Positions 33,168 to 42,428 of a stretch of DNA of 64,000 bases are shown one piece after another. The position numbers and the translations under genes were made by a program. The notes under the pieces are model-generated. The model was given only the letters and a program-made list of their open reading frames with translations, was not told the origin of the DNA and ran no database searches. The DNA is taken from NCBI RefSeq assembly GCF_001636405.1, contig NZ_KV440950.1, positions 1,201,712 to 1,265,711 on the forward strand, written 5' to 3'. How positions within the stretch are numbered: the stretch's first letter is position 1; every line of letters begins with the position of its first letter. This stretch comes from Peribacillus frigoritolerans. GTDB taxonomy: Bacteria; Bacillota; Bacilli; Bacillales; DSM-1321.

Positions 33168-34136
33168 ATGATGAAAGCACTTGTCTTTGATGATTTCGGC
33201 GGTCCGGAAGTTCTGTCTGTAAGGGAAATTGCAGAGCCTGAACGTTCAAAATCAGCCGTGATCGTTCGAATGAAAGCAATTGGATTGAATTTTGCTGATG
33301 TATATAGAAGGAAAGGGAATTATCATTTGGTGGGTGATCCCCCATTCATTCTAGGGTATGAAGGGGCAGGGGTCATCGAATATGCCGGGGAAGATGTCCA
33401 TCATGTGAAAGCAGGAGATCGTGTCGGGTTCGCTGATGTTCCCCATGCCAACGCGGAGCTGGTTTCAGTTCCAGCTGACAAGCTATTGCCTCTGCCTGAG
33501 GGCATTACCTTTGAAACGGCTGCTTCCGTTTTACTTCAAGGATTGACTGCCCAATATTTAACGCATGACAGCCATCGAGTTAAAGAAGGGGAAACCATTC
33601 TGGTCCATGCCGCTGCAGGCGGAGTCGGTCAATTTCTGACACAGATGATCAGGATGAAGGGCGGTCAGGTCCTTGGCTTGACCTCATCAAATGATAAAGC
33701 GGCTGTTGCCAAACAAATGGGTGCGGATCATGTTTTCCTTTACGGATCGGACTGGGTGGAGTCCATTAAGGATGTTACCGGCGGTAAAGGCGTTGATGTC
33801 GTTTATGAATCAGTGGGCCAAACCTTGATGGATAGTTTCCGTGCGACCAAGACTGGAGGAGCTGTCGTATTCTTTGGGATGGCAGGCGGTGATCCAGAGA
33901 AAATCGATCCCAGGATGTTAATGGATACATCCAAGGCATTAATTGGCGGAGACCTTTGGAACGTCCTGACTACCCATGAAGAACGGACAAGAAGAACAGC
34001 AGAGCTGTTCCAATGGATTCTGTCAGGGGAAATCCACATCAAAGAACCGACTCTTTTTTCGTTGGAAAATGGGGCGGATGCACATCGACTTCTTGAAAGC
34101 CGGAAAAGTTCGGGGAAACTATTATTAATACCATAA
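33168..34136 (+). CDS. Zinc-independent quinone oxidoreductase / MDR-family alcohol dehydrogenase-like protein
   Basis: A 322-aa NADPH-dependent oxidoreductase of the QOR group. GroES-like N-terminal half (FDDFGGPEVLSVREIAEPE, GLNFADVYRRKGNY, FILGYEGAGVIEYAGEDV) followed by the Rossmann half with ILVHAAAGGVGQFLTQMIRM (about residues 142-161). Zinc-binding cysteines are absent, as expected for quinone reductases. The first 23 codons of the open frame are dropped: GAAGGGAG lies just before the adjacent ATGATG pair, either of which may be used. Likely acts in detoxification of quinones or enones. Confidence 0.92.
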   Translation: MMKALVFDDFGGPEVLSVREIAEPERSKSAVIVRMKAIGLNFADVYRRKGNYHLVGDPPFILGYEGAGVIEYAGEDVHHVKAGDRVGFADVPHANAELVSVPADKLLPLPEGITFETAASVLLQGLTAQYLTHDSHRVKEGETILVHAAAGGVGQFLTQMIRMKGGQVLGLTSSNDKAAVAKQMGADHVFLYGSDWVESIKDVTGGKGVDVVYESVGQTLMDSFRATKTGGAVVFFGMAGGDPEKIDPRMLMDTSKALIGGDLWNVLTTHEERTRRTAELFQWILSGEIHIKEPTLFSLENGADAHRLLESRKSSGKLLLIP

Positions 34137-34450
34137 CAAATCATGAGGGCTTTCCATTTTAAATGGGGGCCTGTTTGTCTGCAGGGATTCAACCCCTTAT
34201 TCATACTGATGATTAAAACCTTTTTCAGTTCCTTTATATAAACCCATGCTTAGACCCTTGGAATAACTCCATAATAAATGCCCCTGCCCTTACAAGTGTT
34301 ATGGCCTGCCGTCAAAACAACTTGCTTCCCAAGTCGCCTTATCCACAAAAGCCATATGCAATACACGAATCCAGAGGAGAAATCCACAGTGCGCCAATCA
34401 CCAAACCACAATCGTCATTCTGCAATTCACAGTCGGCATTTGTTACAAGC
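34137..34450. other. Intergenic stretch without supported gene
   Basis: It has an imperfect inverted repeat right after the oxidoreductase stop (GGCTTTCCATT / AATGGGGGCC), which may be a weak terminator. The remainder has short open frames without ribosome binding sites. Nothing else supported. Confidence 0.5.
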
Positions 34451-34477
34451 AAAAAAAAGAGAACGGATCCGTTCTCT
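34451..34477 (-). terminator. Terminator of the minus-strand 462-aa gene
   Basis: The perfect 20-base palindrome AGAGAACGGATCCGTTCTCT is followed on the minus strand by seven T. Confidence 0.85.
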
Positions 34478-34493
34478 TGGAAAACATATTATT

Positions 34494-35882
34494 TTAAGAC
34501 GAAATGGAGAGAACATCGAGACGCTCCTTTTGGATCGCGAAATAGGATTGGAGGGTTTCCTTTTTCTTTGTGAGAGGGAAGTTCCGGACGTCCGGGGCCA
34601 CTGCATGATTGCCGAATTGGAGAAGCAAGGTCAACAGCCTGTCCAACTGGCCATATGCATCGTTTCTAATGCGGGCCATATATTCGGCCGCGACCTGTTT
34701 ATCTTCGGTATTTTTCCCTTTTCCTTCCGCCCGGAATTCATCGGTCACTGTCTTTACACGGGAAATGAGCCATGTTTCGCACCAGTCGTTCAGCACATGG
34801 CGGATGAAATCCGCTTGATGGTATTTACGGAGAATGGGCTCGATATGTTCATCCATTTCCAAATCATTCACTTCCCAGCGGAGAGCTTTCTCGGAGATGT
34901 TTCTATGAAAATGGTCGCGTTCAAGCAGGCTTTTGATGGATTCTGCCTGGTGGGCATACTTGACCATTTGTTCCAATGCTTCATTGTACATGATTTTGCT
35001 TAAATAAGCAGAGGCTTGTTTTGGGGCAAGAAGCAACTGCTTATTGGCAGGTAGAGCCTGGCCAAATTTCTTAAGGGAATGAGAATAGATGAAACGGGCT
35101 AACTTCTGCAGTTCCTTTTGGATATCATGGGAGATGTTCATCGCTTCTTGCAGAAATGAACGGAAAATATATTTGCCGACCCGTTCCAATTCCCTGCATA
35201 CAGAATCATTGATATGCCCAAGGTAGCCAGAGTTAAAAATCGTTCTCCGCAACAATGTCCGTTCCGCCCTATTTTCCTTATACTCATCCAAGACGCCATC
35301 GGTAAAGGTGAATACCAGAACTTCTTTTTTTGAAAAAGCCCTGCTCGCAAAAGAAATCTTTACGATATGGCCTAAAGCGTCATGGATTGCGGCGACTGCA
35401 TCCAATAAGCGCTGCCTTGTGAATGGCGAGCGGGAATCAGGAACGATTTCATCATAATCGAACAGTACTTCTTCAGACTTCAAAACGGACATTCGGAAGG
35501 CACCCATAAGCAGCAGCCGTTTTCCATGAATCGTTAGGGCTTTGAAAGCAGCACTATAAAAGAAACGGTACTTTTTGCAATAACGGTCCGTCTTCCTGTT
35601 ATAGCCAAGATTACTTGCAGGACCAAGGTTAAACTTGTACAAAACATCTTCACCTAGATGAACAGGCACAAACACTTTTTTTAGTGATCCTTGTGGTACG
35701 GTGAATTTATGGATGATCTGCCTTAAGTACTTTTCTGTCGTTCCGACTCCCCGGGCCATCATATGAAGCGGGCTCTGAATGACCCCATCCCAATCACTGT
35801 GGAGCAAGGCATACAAACACGTATCGAATTCAGTGGAGGATACATTTCTTAATAGGTATCGGTATGTTTCTTCATAAATCAT
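34494..35882 (-). CDS. Unrecognised protein, 462 aa, with winged-helix-like segments
   Basis: No named family recognised. The N-terminal 65 residues (STEFDTCLYALLHSDWDGVI, then GVGTTEKYLRQIIHKFT) have the spacing of a winged HTH, and a second similar unit may lie at about 155-205 (FTRQRLLDAVAAIHDALG, then KEVLVFTFTDGVL). Two such units in a row recall Rep_3-type replication initiators, but the resemblance is weak and no iterons are seen. The C-terminal 230 residues are helical and rich in Lys and Glu. No signal peptide or membrane segment. Monocistronic. GC and codon use look like the neighbours. Confidence 0.75.
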   Translation of the reverse strand: MIYEETYRYLLRNVSSTEFDTCLYALLHSDWDGVIQSPLHMMARGVGTTEKYLRQIIHKFTVPQGSLKKVFVPVHLGEDVLYKFNLGPASNLGYNRKTDRYCKKYRFFYSAAFKALTIHGKRLLLMGAFRMSVLKSEEVLFDYDEIVPDSRSPFTRQRLLDAVAAIHDALGHIVKISFASRAFSKKEVLVFTFTDGVLDEYKENRAERTLLRRTIFNSGYLGHINDSVCRELERVGKYIFRSFLQEAMNISHDIQKELQKLARFIYSHSLKKFGQALPANKQLLLAPKQASAYLSKIMYNEALEQMVKYAHQAESIKSLLERDHFHRNISEKALRWEVNDLEMDEHIEPILRKYHQADFIRHVLNDWCETWLISRVKTVTDEFRAEGKGKNTEDKQVAAEYMARIRNDAYGQLDRLLTLLLQFGNHAVAPDVRNFPLTKKKETLQSYFAIQKERLDVLSISS

Positions 35883-36072
35883 AAGGCTTCGCCCCCTTTG
35901 GCATCGATTCTTATCTAGAGTCTATATAAACATTGAATCGGAAAAAGTAGCATCGGTGGGGCAAATAGTTTTGACGTAATTCCGCTAGATTTAAAAAATA
36001 GTAAATTAGTTGCATAAAAGTGGTAAAATGGGTAAATGGGAACATACATGACAAGGAGAGATTTTTCAAACC

Positions 36073-37875
36073 ATGATACTTTCACTACTCGGTTTCATCT
36101 TAAAAGGAATTTTAATGAAAATACCATTTGCCATATTGGGACTTTCCTTGATTCCGCAGAGATGGACGAACGCCATCACCAAAAAAGATATACCTTTTTT
36201 CATAGAACAAGTGCTGAGACTTTTAGTTTCTGCTGCGATATTGTTTTTCGTTATCGATATCATGCTGCTGGATCTTACTGCCGCTGCATTCTTTTCGTGT
36301 TTTGCCATTATTCTCGGGCTCATTCTCATCATCGATTCAACCATGTATATGTACAGGGCCACTGAATCTTCAAGCACCCGACGGAATCGGAGGGGAAATG
36401 AAGCGGCAAAGCAGCCAAAAACACCTTGGAACGTACATTTCAACAGTTTGTTGGGTGTCGTGTTGATTGCCGCATGGGTCATCATGCTGTTTTACCCGCT
36501 CACTTTTGCCGCAGATCTGCATGGATTGGCGAAGGTCGATAAGAAAAAAGAGCTGGAAGAAGTTCAAGATATAAAAACCATGCCGCTCGTTACAGTGAAA
36601 ATGGCTGATGCAAAAGGCGATGCGGCGATTAATAAAATAGAAAATGCATCATATTTCACTGAAGGCGAATACCGTCTGACCAATATCAATGATGAATTGG
36701 CTTATACATCACCCATTGAAATGGACGGGTTTTTAAAAGCCGGGAAAGCGGAATACACGCCAGGTTATAATCTGATTTCCGCCATATCGACGGATAAAGG
36801 GGCAAGTACTGTCAAAGGGAAGATGCTGTATGCTCCCTCACAGTACCTTGATCATGATTTGGAAAGGACCATCCGCAAGGCATATCCGAATAAAATCATC
36901 CATGATTCATATTTGGAACCGAATGAAGATGGAAAGCCCTTCTTCGTAGCTTCAGTCGGACATTTTTTGAAATACCGCAGCGGTCCCGTGGTGGACGGGG
37001 TGGTATTGGTGAATCCGGAAACGGGGGACACGAAATACTATCTAAAAGGAAAAGAACCTAAATGGGTAGATCGGACATTCACATTGGAAACAGCCCTGGA
37101 ATATTGGACTTACTGGGGAAAATATGTTCACGGTTGGAAAAACCAGTCCCTGATTGGGCCGAAGAAAGATGTCCTGATTCCTAATGAGGATAATATGCAG
37201 GTTACGTTTAACGAAAAAGGCGAATTGATTTATGTAGTGGACTTTACCCGGGCTAAATCAAAAGGCAACTCCAAAACCCTTGTAGGTTATGGTGTTTTCA
37301 ATGCCAAAACCGGTGAAATGACGTACTACAAAGGCGTCACGTCCGTTCTGACCGGAAAGGAAGCAAAATCCAACGCCAATGCGAGTGAGTTTTTGTCCAA
37401 ATATCCAGGCTGGAAAGCCACAAATGGAATTTTCTATACGATTTACAGTGCTCCCACATATGTGATCCCGGTTACAAAGGGCAGCAAGTTCCAGGGTGTG
37501 GCAATCGTTTATGCCAATAGCGATAATCCCCAAGTGGTCTTTGGGAAAACGAAAGACGAAGCTTTCCGCAATTATAAAAAACTGATTGCCTCTTTAGGGA
37601 AAGTAAGCGGTGTGACGCCTCAAAAAGGATTTGAGATGAAAGAAATAAAGGGGAAGGTAATGAGGATCAATGATGCCAATCTCTCGAATGGATACGTATT
37701 CCATTTAATCGTCGAAGGCAATGCCAAGAGGTTCTCGGTGGACCCAGGTGTCAATGCGCTATCTGATGTGGTGTTGACGAATGTAGGGGACCGGGTTGTG
37801 CTGAAGGTGATGGATATGGAAGAAGACATCGTTCCAGTCGATGAATTCACTAATCTGGATTTGCCAAAGAAATGA
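36073..37875 (+). CDS. Large membrane-anchored protein of unknown function, 600 aa
   Basis: Residues 1-155 contain about four transmembrane helices (LLGFILKGILMKIPFAILGL, LLVSAAILFFVIDIMLLDL, AAFFSCFAIILGLILIIDS and LLGVVLIAAWVIMLFYPLTF). The remaining 440 residues form a large, probably extracytoplasmic domain rich in Tyr, Lys and beta-strand repeats (GPVVDGVVLVNPETGDTKYY and VGYGVFNAKTGEMTYYKGV are similar to each other, like two PepSY-like or beta-propeller-like units). The AAGGAGAG is 12 bases from the ATG. A bidirectional terminator separates it from an FHA-domain regulator on the other strand. No enzyme motif recognised. Confidence 0.8.
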   Translation: MILSLLGFILKGILMKIPFAILGLSLIPQRWTNAITKKDIPFFIEQVLRLLVSAAILFFVIDIMLLDLTAAAFFSCFAIILGLILIIDSTMYMYRATESSSTRRNRRGNEAAKQPKTPWNVHFNSLLGVVLIAAWVIMLFYPLTFAADLHGLAKVDKKKELEEVQDIKTMPLVTVKMADAKGDAAINKIENASYFTEGEYRLTNINDELAYTSPIEMDGFLKAGKAEYTPGYNLISAISTDKGASTVKGKMLYAPSQYLDHDLERTIRKAYPNKIIHDSYLEPNEDGKPFFVASVGHFLKYRSGPVVDGVVLVNPETGDTKYYLKGKEPKWVDRTFTLETALEYWTYWGKYVHGWKNQSLIGPKKDVLIPNEDNMQVTFNEKGELIYVVDFTRAKSKGNSKTLVGYGVFNAKTGEMTYYKGVTSVLTGKEAKSNANASEFLSKYPGWKATNGIFYTIYSAPTYVIPVTKGSKFQGVAIVYANSDNPQVVFGKTKDEAFRNYKKLIASLGKVSGVTPQKGFEMKEIKGKVMRINDANLSNGYVFHLIVEGNAKRFSVDPGVNALSDVVLTNVGDRVVLKVMDMEEDIVPVDEFTNLDLPKK

Positions 37876-37917
37876 TAATGGACCGTGGACATGTACACTT
37901 GCCAGCTCCAATATAAG

Positions 37918-37956
37918 CATGAAAAAAAGCATTGTTTTCAACAATGCTTTTTTCAT
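37918..37956. terminator. Bidirectional terminator
   Basis: The long near-perfect inverted repeat CATGAAAAAAAGCATTGTT / AACAATGCTTTTTTCATG, with A/T runs inside the stem, serves both converging genes. Confidence 0.85.
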
Positions 37957-37971
37957 GTTTTCGAATGATTG

Positions 37972-38667
37972 TCATGATAAGTCCGATAAATTGAATGAAT
38001 GGATGGATTCCATATAATATCCCTTTTGAATGACGGCCTTTATCGCAAAGTGCCCATTTAACCTTTTCCGGACCCGGTACAGCAGTGAAGCGATTTCCTC
38101 TGCCGTGACGATTTGCTCGGGATCTCCGACTCGCTCTGGCCAGACTTGCTGGACAATTTCTTCCTTTGAAATAAGATTGTCCAAATTTTCATATAGCAGC
38201 TTAAAGCAATTGAATTCCTTGGTCGGCATTTTAATGGGTGCTTCTTCATTGATGATCACGGTCTGAAGGTGCTCATTGATAGCGACGGTTTGCAGGAATT
38301 CGGGGTTCACCGGCGTGAAATCCATTGTTAAATCGTTGTCGATGGAGATTATGAATTCAATCAATCCATTGACCAATGTAATCGAATCCCCCGGTTCAAT
38401 GTGACAGGGATTGCCCGGTACGAGGGGCATCTGGTTCACGGAGGTGCCGTGTTTGCTTGCCAAATCCTCAATGAGGAGCTGCCCTTCCTCCATATAAATC
38501 CGGCAATGTTCCCTGGAAACAAAGTCATTGTAAAGCCTGAAATCAGCTTTGGAGTGCTGGCTTGCCCGGCCGATCAGCAGGCTGTTCCCTTCATATACAT
38601 AGGCGAATTCCTCGGTTTGGCCTTTGTGCATGGTCCTCAATACAACCTTGAAAGTTTTATAGATCAT
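37972..38667 (-). CDS. FHA-domain protein with C-terminal OmpR-type winged helix
   Basis: A 231-aa cytoplasmic protein. The FHA domain occupies about residues 28-110 with the phosphothreonine-binding signature LIGRASQHSKADFRL, FVSREHCRIYMEEG and EDLASKHGTSVNQ (the G-R, S-x-x-H and N residues are kept). The C-terminal 90 residues (TKEFNCFKLLYENLDNLISK, then SLLYRVRKRLNGHFAIKAV) look like the Trans_reg_C winged helix of OmpR/PhoB regulators. So it is a DNA binder probably switched by a Ser/Thr kinase, an order opposite to EmbR. No kinase or phosphatase is nearby. Confidence 0.87.
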   Translation of the reverse strand: MIYKTFKVVLRTMHKGQTEEFAYVYEGNSLLIGRASQHSKADFRLYNDFVSREHCRIYMEEGQLLIEDLASKHGTSVNQMPLVPGNPCHIEPGDSITLVNGLIEFIISIDNDLTMDFTPVNPEFLQTVAINEHLQTVIINEEAPIKMPTKEFNCFKLLYENLDNLISKEEIVQQVWPERVGDPEQIVTAEEIASLLYRVRKRLNGHFAIKAVIQKGYYMESIHSFNLSDLS

Positions 38668-38993
38668 TCACTTCATACCCCTTAAAAAATCTGAAAATTT
38701 AAATTATTTTCATGGATTTATCATTTTGGCTACATGGCTGTTTAGTGGGTTCAATTTTATAATTATAAATTATCAGTCGCTTACTTACTAACGAAAAATG
38801 AAAAAAATCCAAATTAGGCACACAGCCATTATAACAAAGAGAGACGAAGGATGAAGAAGAAACTCTATTTTTGCTGATGTTCGCTTTGACTGTGGGAGAA
38901 GTGGTTCCTCAAAGCCGGCCAGGCAGCACCGGAAGAAGTTTGCGATGAAAATGTACCTTACGCTTGTGGAAAAGGAGTTGACCAAAGGTGAGT
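38668..38993. other. Intergenic stretch with possible ORF remnant
   Basis: AT-rich just after the FHA gene start (its promoter lies here on the minus strand). At about 38850-39006 one plus frame, lacking a start codon, reads like protein (KPARQHRKKFAMKMYLTLVE, ending EKELTKGEYVER) and ends overlapping the next small ORF. It may be the tail of a lost gene. Confidence 0.35.
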
Positions 38994-39137
38994 ATGTGGA
39001 GAGATAGGATAAATGCCTTCAGCATCCTGCTGATGATCATCAGTATGATCGTATATATTATTTTTCCCCAGCCCTTTACCCTCATTCTGTACTGTATATT
39101 TGGCATTGCCTTTATCAGCCTGACTTTACTGAATTAA
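38994..39137 (+). CDS. Possible small membrane protein, 47 aa
   Basis: MWRDRINAFSILLMIISMIV followed by PFTLILYCIFGIAFISLTL gives two hydrophobic segments in 47 residues. AAAGGTG stands four bases before the ATG. A terminator lies 50 bases downstream. Too short for family assignment. Confidence 0.45.
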   Translation: MWRDRINAFSILLMIISMIVYIIFPQPFTLILYCIFGIAFISLTLLN

Positions 39138-39188
39138 GACTACCTTTGAATGGGTGGAGGATGGAACCAATAATAGGAGAAGAAACTA

Positions 39189-39216
39189 GCCTGCCGAATC
39201 AATGGCAGGCTTTTTT
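39189..39216 (+). terminator. Rho-independent terminator
   Basis: Stem GCCTGCC / GGCAGGC, 8-base loop, six T. Confidence 0.85.
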
Positions 39217-39320
39217 GATACATAATGTTTCATAATGGAATTGTAACTATTGGCATCTTAGGAAAAGAAGCAGGAACCTAAAGGGTGCCTACTTGAGTTT
39301 ATAGGCAAATGGAACAAAAT

Positions 39321-39437
39321 TGATTGGAACGGAAGGCGCGGGACTTCTGCGGGATAAGCGCGTCGAGGGAAGACCCCGCAGAAGTAAAGCGAGTGCCTCG
39401 GGTGGAATGATTTTCATCGGGGTTATCAACAGTCTGA
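39321..39437 (+). repeat. Dispersed hairpin element, copy D
   Basis: TGATTGGAACGGAAGG, GGGACTTCTGCGGG and AAAGCGAGTGCCTCGGGTGG follow the order of the other copies, and the tail TTTCATCGGGGTTATCAACAG is shared with copy E. An inner inverted repeat (CTTCTGCGGG / CCCGCAGAAG) is intact. The 245 bases from here to selO show no further feature. Confidence 0.8.
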
Positions 39438-39682
39438 AGCAGGAACCCATTAAGGGTACCTGCTTTCTTTTCATTCTAAGGACCGCAATCGTTTTATGAA
39501 ATCCCGGGACGTAATGGATTTAACACGACTTTAAAAGAGCCATTTTTATGCAAAAAAGGTATAATTAATTGTTAGAAGCAGATATTAAAAAATGGACTGC
39601 AACTTAGTTTTATCGCGTGTTTTAACTGAATCTTGAGCGAAATATCTTTTATAAAAAAGTCAAAATAAGAAAAGGAGAAACC

Positions 39683-41140
39683 ATGACTAATGAAACAGGA
39701 TGGAATTTAGACAATAGCTATGCACGTCTACCGGAAAAGTTTTTCACAAGCACGAACCCGACTCCTGTACGTTCACCGGAGTTGATCATTCTCAATGAGG
39801 GTGTGGCGGATTCTCTTGGTTTGGACGTGAAGTCGCTGCAAAGCGAAGATGGTGTGGCGGTGTTTGCCGGAAATGAGATCCCGCAAGGTGCTTCTCCTCT
39901 TGCCCAAGCATATGCTGGGCATCAATTCGGTCATTTTAACATGTTAGGGGACGGCCGGGCGATATTGCTTGGCGAGCAGGTGTTGCCAGAAGGCGGGAGG
40001 GTCGATATCCAGCTGAAGGGTCCAGGAAGAACGCCATATTCCCGCGGGGGCGATGGCCGGGCTGCACTTGGACCGATGCTGCGCGAATACATCATCAGCG
40101 AGGCGATGCACGGGCTCGGCATTCCTACCACCCGGAGTCTGGCAGTGGTGACGACCGGTGAAACGGTGATCCGTGAAACAGGGCTGCCTGGTGCCATCAT
40201 GACCCGTGTGGCTTCGAGTCATCTTCGTGTCGGAACTTTTCAATTCGCTGCAAAATGGGGCACGATCGAGGAACTGCGGACACTTGCCGATTATGCCATT
40301 GAGCGTCATTTTCCAGACATTGAAGCAGATGAAAGCCGTTATCTTTCGCTGCTGCAGGAAGTGGTCAAGCGTCAGGCTGAGCTCATTGCCCAATGGCAGC
40401 TGATCGGCTTCATTCATGGTGTGATGAACACCGACAACATGACGATCAGCGGGGAAACCATCGATTATGGCCCTTGCGCCTTCATGGATGCCTATGACCC
40501 TGCAACCGTATTCAGTTCAATTGATAGGCAAGGCCGCTATGCCTATGGTAACCAGCCGGTAATTGGGGGTTGGAATCTTGCACGGTTCGCTGAATCCCTA
40601 TTGCCGCTGTTGCATGATGACGATGATCAGGCCGTTACACTGGCCCAAGATAAGATTTCCGTTTTTAATGATCTGTATCATTCCAATTGGTTAGCGGGAA
40701 TGAGGGCGAAACTGGGGATATTCAACGAAGAGACTCAGGATGAGGCTCTAATAAATGGCATCCTCAGTATGATGAAGAAGCATGGTGCCGACTATACCAA
40801 TACTTTTCGTGCTCTGACCTTTGATAAAAAGGAGAATACGGTCCTTTTCGGGACACCGGAATTCGCTCAGTGGCAGGAGCTTTGGCAGGCGAGGCTAGGG
40901 AGGCAGAAGGAATCGAAAGAGTCTTCGAATCAGTTGATGCAGAACAGCAATCCTGCAGTGATTCCGCGGAACCACCGGGTGGAAGAGGCGTTGGAGGCGG
41001 CAGTGGAACAAGAGGACTACAGCGTGATGGAACGGCTGTTGGATGTTCTTGCAAATCCTTATGCACACTGCGAAAAACAAGCAGAATACGCCGCACTGCC
41101 TGAGTCAACAAAACCTTACCGGACTTTTTGCGGTACCTGA
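39683..41140 (+). CDS. selO: Protein adenylyltransferase SelO (YdiU / UPF0061)
   Basis: A 485-aa pseudokinase-fold enzyme that transfers AMP to Ser/Thr/Tyr of proteins. Conserved marks: [40 protein letters not shown] (about residues 110-129), the metal/nucleotide segment [13 protein letters not shown] (about 247-259) and [12 protein letters not shown]. The C-terminal FCGT agrees with the conserved Cys near the end in many SelO proteins. AAAAGGAGAAACC precedes the ATG. Monocistronic; a strong terminator follows. Confidence 0.96.
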   Translation: MTNETGWNLDNSYARLPEKFFTSTNPTPVRSPELIILNEGVADSLGLDVKSLQSEDGVAVFAGNEIPQGASPLAQAYAGHQFGHFNMLGDGRAILLGEQVLPEGGRVDIQLKGPGRTPYSRGGDGRAALGPMLREYIISEAMHGLGIPTTRSLAVVTTGETVIRETGLPGAIMTRVASSHLRVGTFQFAAKWGTIEELRTLADYAIERHFPDIEADESRYLSLLQEVVKRQAELIAQWQLIGFIHGVMNTDNMTISGETIDYGPCAFMDAYDPATVFSSIDRQGRYAYGNQPVIGGWNLARFAESLLPLLHDDDDQAVTLAQDKISVFNDLYHSNWLAGMRAKLGIFNEETQDEALINGILSMMKKHGADYTNTFRALTFDKKENTVLFGTPEFAQWQELWQARLGRQKESKESSNQLMQNSNPAVIPRNHRVEEALEAAVEQEDYSVMERLLDVLANPYAHCEKQAEYAALPESTKPYRTFCGT

Positions 41141-41167
41141 TCATAAAACATGCATGGAGATAATGTA

Positions 41168-41225
41168 AGAGCTCCCGCGATTGAAGTCGATTCTTCGTCA
41201 ACTTCAATTGCGGGAGCCCTTTTTG
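41168..41225. terminator. Bidirectional terminator between selO and a MarR gene
   Basis: Long stem GCTCCCGC(G)ATTGAAGT / ACTTCAATTGCGGGAGC with a T run after it on the plus strand. Confidence 0.88.
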
Positions 41226-41231
41226 TGTTCA

Positions 41232-41660
41232 TCAGTAAAAAAGTTTTGTTTGAAGAATGTCCAGGGCACGGTCAATCTCCGCTAAATCGTCCTTTGATGC
41301 ATGTTGCAGCCGGCTTTGAAAACGGGATTCCACGATTGCAAAAGCCTCTTTCATCATCATTTCCCCTTCTTTGGAGAGGCGGATGTATTGTTTCCGTCTA
41401 TCTTCCGAATCACTTATTTTTTCAATTAAATTCTTTTCGCTTAATTTTTTCAGTTCACGGCTCGTGTTAGGCATGGAGATATGATGACAGTCACTGATTT
41501 CACTTGGTGTGACAGGCTGACTGACGGTTATATATTCAAGGATTTTATATTGTACCGGCGTGATGGAATCGGATTTGGCGTTTTGTGTCAATTCGTGTGT
41601 CACTTGATGTACGGAAGTTGTAAATGTGACCATTTTTTCAAAAAGAGCTTTTTTGTCCAT
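41232..41660 (-). CDS. MarR-family transcriptional regulator
   Basis: A 142-aa winged-helix repressor. SITPVQYKILEYITVSQPVT, PSEISDCHHISMPNTSREL (recognition helix, about residues 51-69) and LIEKISDSEDRRKQYIRLS (wing with the conserved D-x-R-x-x) define the family. The longer open frame is rejected because GAGAGGTGAAAGTT precedes this ATG. Divergent from the flavodoxin-fold oxidoreductase gene, with paired operator-like sequences between; probably represses that gene and itself in answer to quinones or phenolics. Confidence 0.93.
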   Translation of the reverse strand: MDKKALFEKMVTFTTSVHQVTHELTQNAKSDSITPVQYKILEYITVSQPVTPSEISDCHHISMPNTSRELKKLSEKNLIEKISDSEDRRKQYIRLSKEGEMMMKEAFAIVESRFQSRLQHASKDDLAEIDRALDILQTKLFY

Positions 41661-41711
41661 AACTTTCACCTCTCTACTTGAGAAGATATCAAAAATATTA
41701 TCAAAATACAA

Positions 41712-41764
41712 TTATCATTTGACAACAAAAAAGAAGATATTGTATGATTGTTATCAAATGATAA
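41712..41764 (+). promoter_or_regulatory. Promoter with paired MarR-type operators
   Basis: TTGACA (41719) and TATGAT (41743) with an 18-base spacer. TTATCATTTGA overlaps the -35 box and TTATCAAATGATAA (near-palindrome, 41751-41764) lies at the expected start of transcription; a third half-like ATTATCAAAATA is at about 41697. A repressor bound to both would shut the promoter. Confidence 0.75.
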
Positions 41765-41782
41765 GTAAATAGGGGGTACGTC

Positions 41783-42370
41783 ATGAACATGCTAGTCATC
41801 TACACATATCCAAATCATAAAAGCCTAAGCCATGCTTTTTTAGAAAAAGTCGTCAAAGGAAGTAAGGAGAACCCGAACATAAAGGGGCTGCAGGTCTTGG
41901 ATTTATATGAAGAGGGCTTCAATCCGCTCTTGGAGTTCAATGAGCATAAACGAAGGCGTGATATGCATCGGGATCCCCAGTTTGAAAAATATAGAAATCA
42001 AATTATTTGGGCCGACAAGATTGTCTTTGTCTATCCAATCTGGTGGGGGAGGCCACCGGCCATGCTGATGGGATACATCGATCAATTATTTTCGGCGAAT
42101 TTTGCCTACAGGGATAAAAAGGGCTTGTTCCCGGAAGGCCTTCTGAAAGGAAAGTCGGTCGTATGTGTGTCCACGATGAAGGGACCTGCAAAGTATCTGC
42201 TTCTCTGGTTGAATGATGCGCATAAAATATTGATGAAAAGAGCATTATTCAATTTTGTCGGGATCAAGAAAGTGAAGTTTTTCGAATTCGGTAATATGGA
42301 AAGCCCAAAGGGGAAACAAACGCAAAAGCTAGAAAAGGTTTATCGGTATTTCAGGAAGGTGGCTAGCTAA
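41783..42370 (+). CDS. NAD(P)H-dependent oxidoreductase, flavodoxin-2 fold (quinone reductase type)
   Basis: A 195-aa FMN/FAD-binding protein. MNMLVIYTYPNHKSLSHAFL is the flavin phosphate loop of the KefF/YwrO/MdaB group; KIVFVYPIWWGRPPAMLMGY (about residues 73-92) is the signature flavin-binding W-W segment. AGGGGG lies before the ATG. Control by the divergent MarR protein is likely. The usual job is two-electron reduction of quinones or nitro/azo compounds. Confidence 0.92.
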   Translation: MNMLVIYTYPNHKSLSHAFLEKVVKGSKENPNIKGLQVLDLYEEGFNPLLEFNEHKRRRDMHRDPQFEKYRNQIIWADKIVFVYPIWWGRPPAMLMGYIDQLFSANFAYRDKKGLFPEGLLKGKSVVCVSTMKGPAKYLLLWLNDAHKILMKRALFNFVGIKKVKFFEFGNMESPKGKQTQKLEKVYRYFRKVAS

Positions 42371-42392
42371 GTTTTTACGGGATTAAAGAAGA

Positions 42393-42420
42393 ACCCCATT
42401 CATGCATAATGAATGGGGGT
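42393..42420 (-). terminator. Probable terminator of the symporter/two-component operon
   Basis: The inverted repeat ACCCCATTCAT / ATGAATGGGGGT has its T-rich tail (TTCTTCTTT) on the minus strand. Confidence 0.6.
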
Positions 42421-42428
42421 GGCCGTAT

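Noticed and set aside
34278-35003. 241-codon plus-strand ORF
   Set aside because: It lies mostly antisense to the 462-aa gene, which has proper start, terminator and protein-like sequence; no ribosome binding site here.
38788-39106. Two overlapping minus-strand ORFs of 65 codons
   Set aside because: No start signals on that strand; the plus-strand small membrane ORF with nearby terminator explains the hydrophobic pattern better.
39289-39474. 61-codon minus-strand ORF
   Set aside because: Falls inside the dispersed hairpin element copy D; GC-rich repeat gives open frames by chance.
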